In this document: piece after piece, positions 37,541-37,584 of the stretch
Layout of the letters: each line of letters starts with the position of its first letter
Position numbering within the stretch: position 1 is the first letter of the stretch
Source of the DNA: Oscillospiraceae bacterium
GTDB taxonomy: Bacteria > Bacillota > Clostridia > Oscillospirales > Acutalibacteraceae
Direction of reading: 5' to 3'
Assembly: GCA_902797915.1 (NCBI GenBank)
Contig: CADBUK010000122.1
Coordinates: 1 to 37,584 of the forward strand
Length of the DNA: 37,584 nt
Made by a program: the position numbers and the translations under genes
Notes under the pieces: model-generated
Seen by the model: only the letters and a program-made list of their open reading frames with translations
Told to the model about the DNA's origin: nothing
Databases searched by the model: none

Positions 37541-37582
37541 CCTCTGCCCACTGACCACTGACAACTGACCACTGCCCACTAA
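37541..37582. repeat. Tandem 7-bp repeat
   Basis: Six heptamers in a row: CCTCTGC, CCACTGA, CCACTGA, CAACTGA, CCACTGC, CCACTAA. They follow the DUF4430 gene and a GGGC-N5-GCCC hairpin that may be a weak terminator. The array reaches the window edge. Confidence 0.8.
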
Positions 37583-37584
37583 AA

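Overview
The window is a replication-origin-proximal segment of a monoderm Clostridia chromosome, most like the Oscillospiraceae/Ruminococcaceae. The evidence is the run dnaA-dnaN-S4 protein-recF-remB-gyrB-gyrA, the run rpmH-rnpA-yidD-yidC-jag-mnmE-mnmG-rsmG-parB-like-parA-parB-serS, strong Shine-Dalgarno sites, sigma-A type promoters with 17-bp spacers, LCP and VanZ proteins, and choline-binding-type cell-wall repeats. The lineage is an inference from gene content; no rRNA is present.

Layout. Positions 1-11128 (all minus strand) hold serS (cut by the window edge), parB, parA, a 537-bp AT-rich gap with three parS sites, a second ParB/Noc-like gene, rsmG, mnmG, mnmE, jag, yidC, yidD, rnpA and rpmH. 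Positions 11129-15389 are a mixed accessory block: VanZ-like protein and MTA/SAH nucleosidase (plus), XRE regulator (minus), histidine phosphatase (plus), MgtC-like protein (minus). Positions 15459-26279 (minus) hold an LCP cell-wall ligase, gyrA, gyrB, remB, recF, the S4 protein, dnaN and dnaA. Transcription polarity switches at about 26.3-26.5 kb, which with the dnaA control regions marks the probable origin. To the right, 26499-30751 (plus) holds a degenerate LCP-like protein, a PHP phosphoesterase, folE-folP-folB-folK and a 58-residue protein. Then come fba, an FMN-riboswitch-controlled ribU, a metallophosphoesterase and a short CDF transporter (minus), a divergent SmtB-type ArsR regulator (plus), and at the right end a cobalamin-riboswitch-controlled surface protein (minus) divergent from a DUF4430 protein (plus).

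Most notable points. (1) The last two genes look like a bacterial version of transcobalamin/intrinsic factor split in two. A helical alpha-domain-like protein with cell-wall repeats lies behind a cobalamin riboswitch; a DUF4430 (transcobalamin beta-domain-like) protein is read divergently from a promoter sharing the same -35 element and appears leaderless. (2) The FMN riboswitch of ribU carries a 158-bp insertion, bounded by 24-bp inverted repeats, in the loop of its P2 hairpin. (3) DnaA lacks the usual DNA-box contact residues, and the dnaA and parA control regions contain TTWTCAACA 9-mers instead of the canonical box. (4) Several gene boundaries carry arrays of small perfect hairpins, mostly with 3-nt loops, separated by a conserved 8-nt linker (GTGAAATT or GCTAARTT). 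(5) The gyrB-gyrA gap and the gap upstream of gyrA's downstream gene carry MITE-like inverted-repeat elements.

No rRNA, tRNA, CRISPR array, transposase or prophage gene was found.
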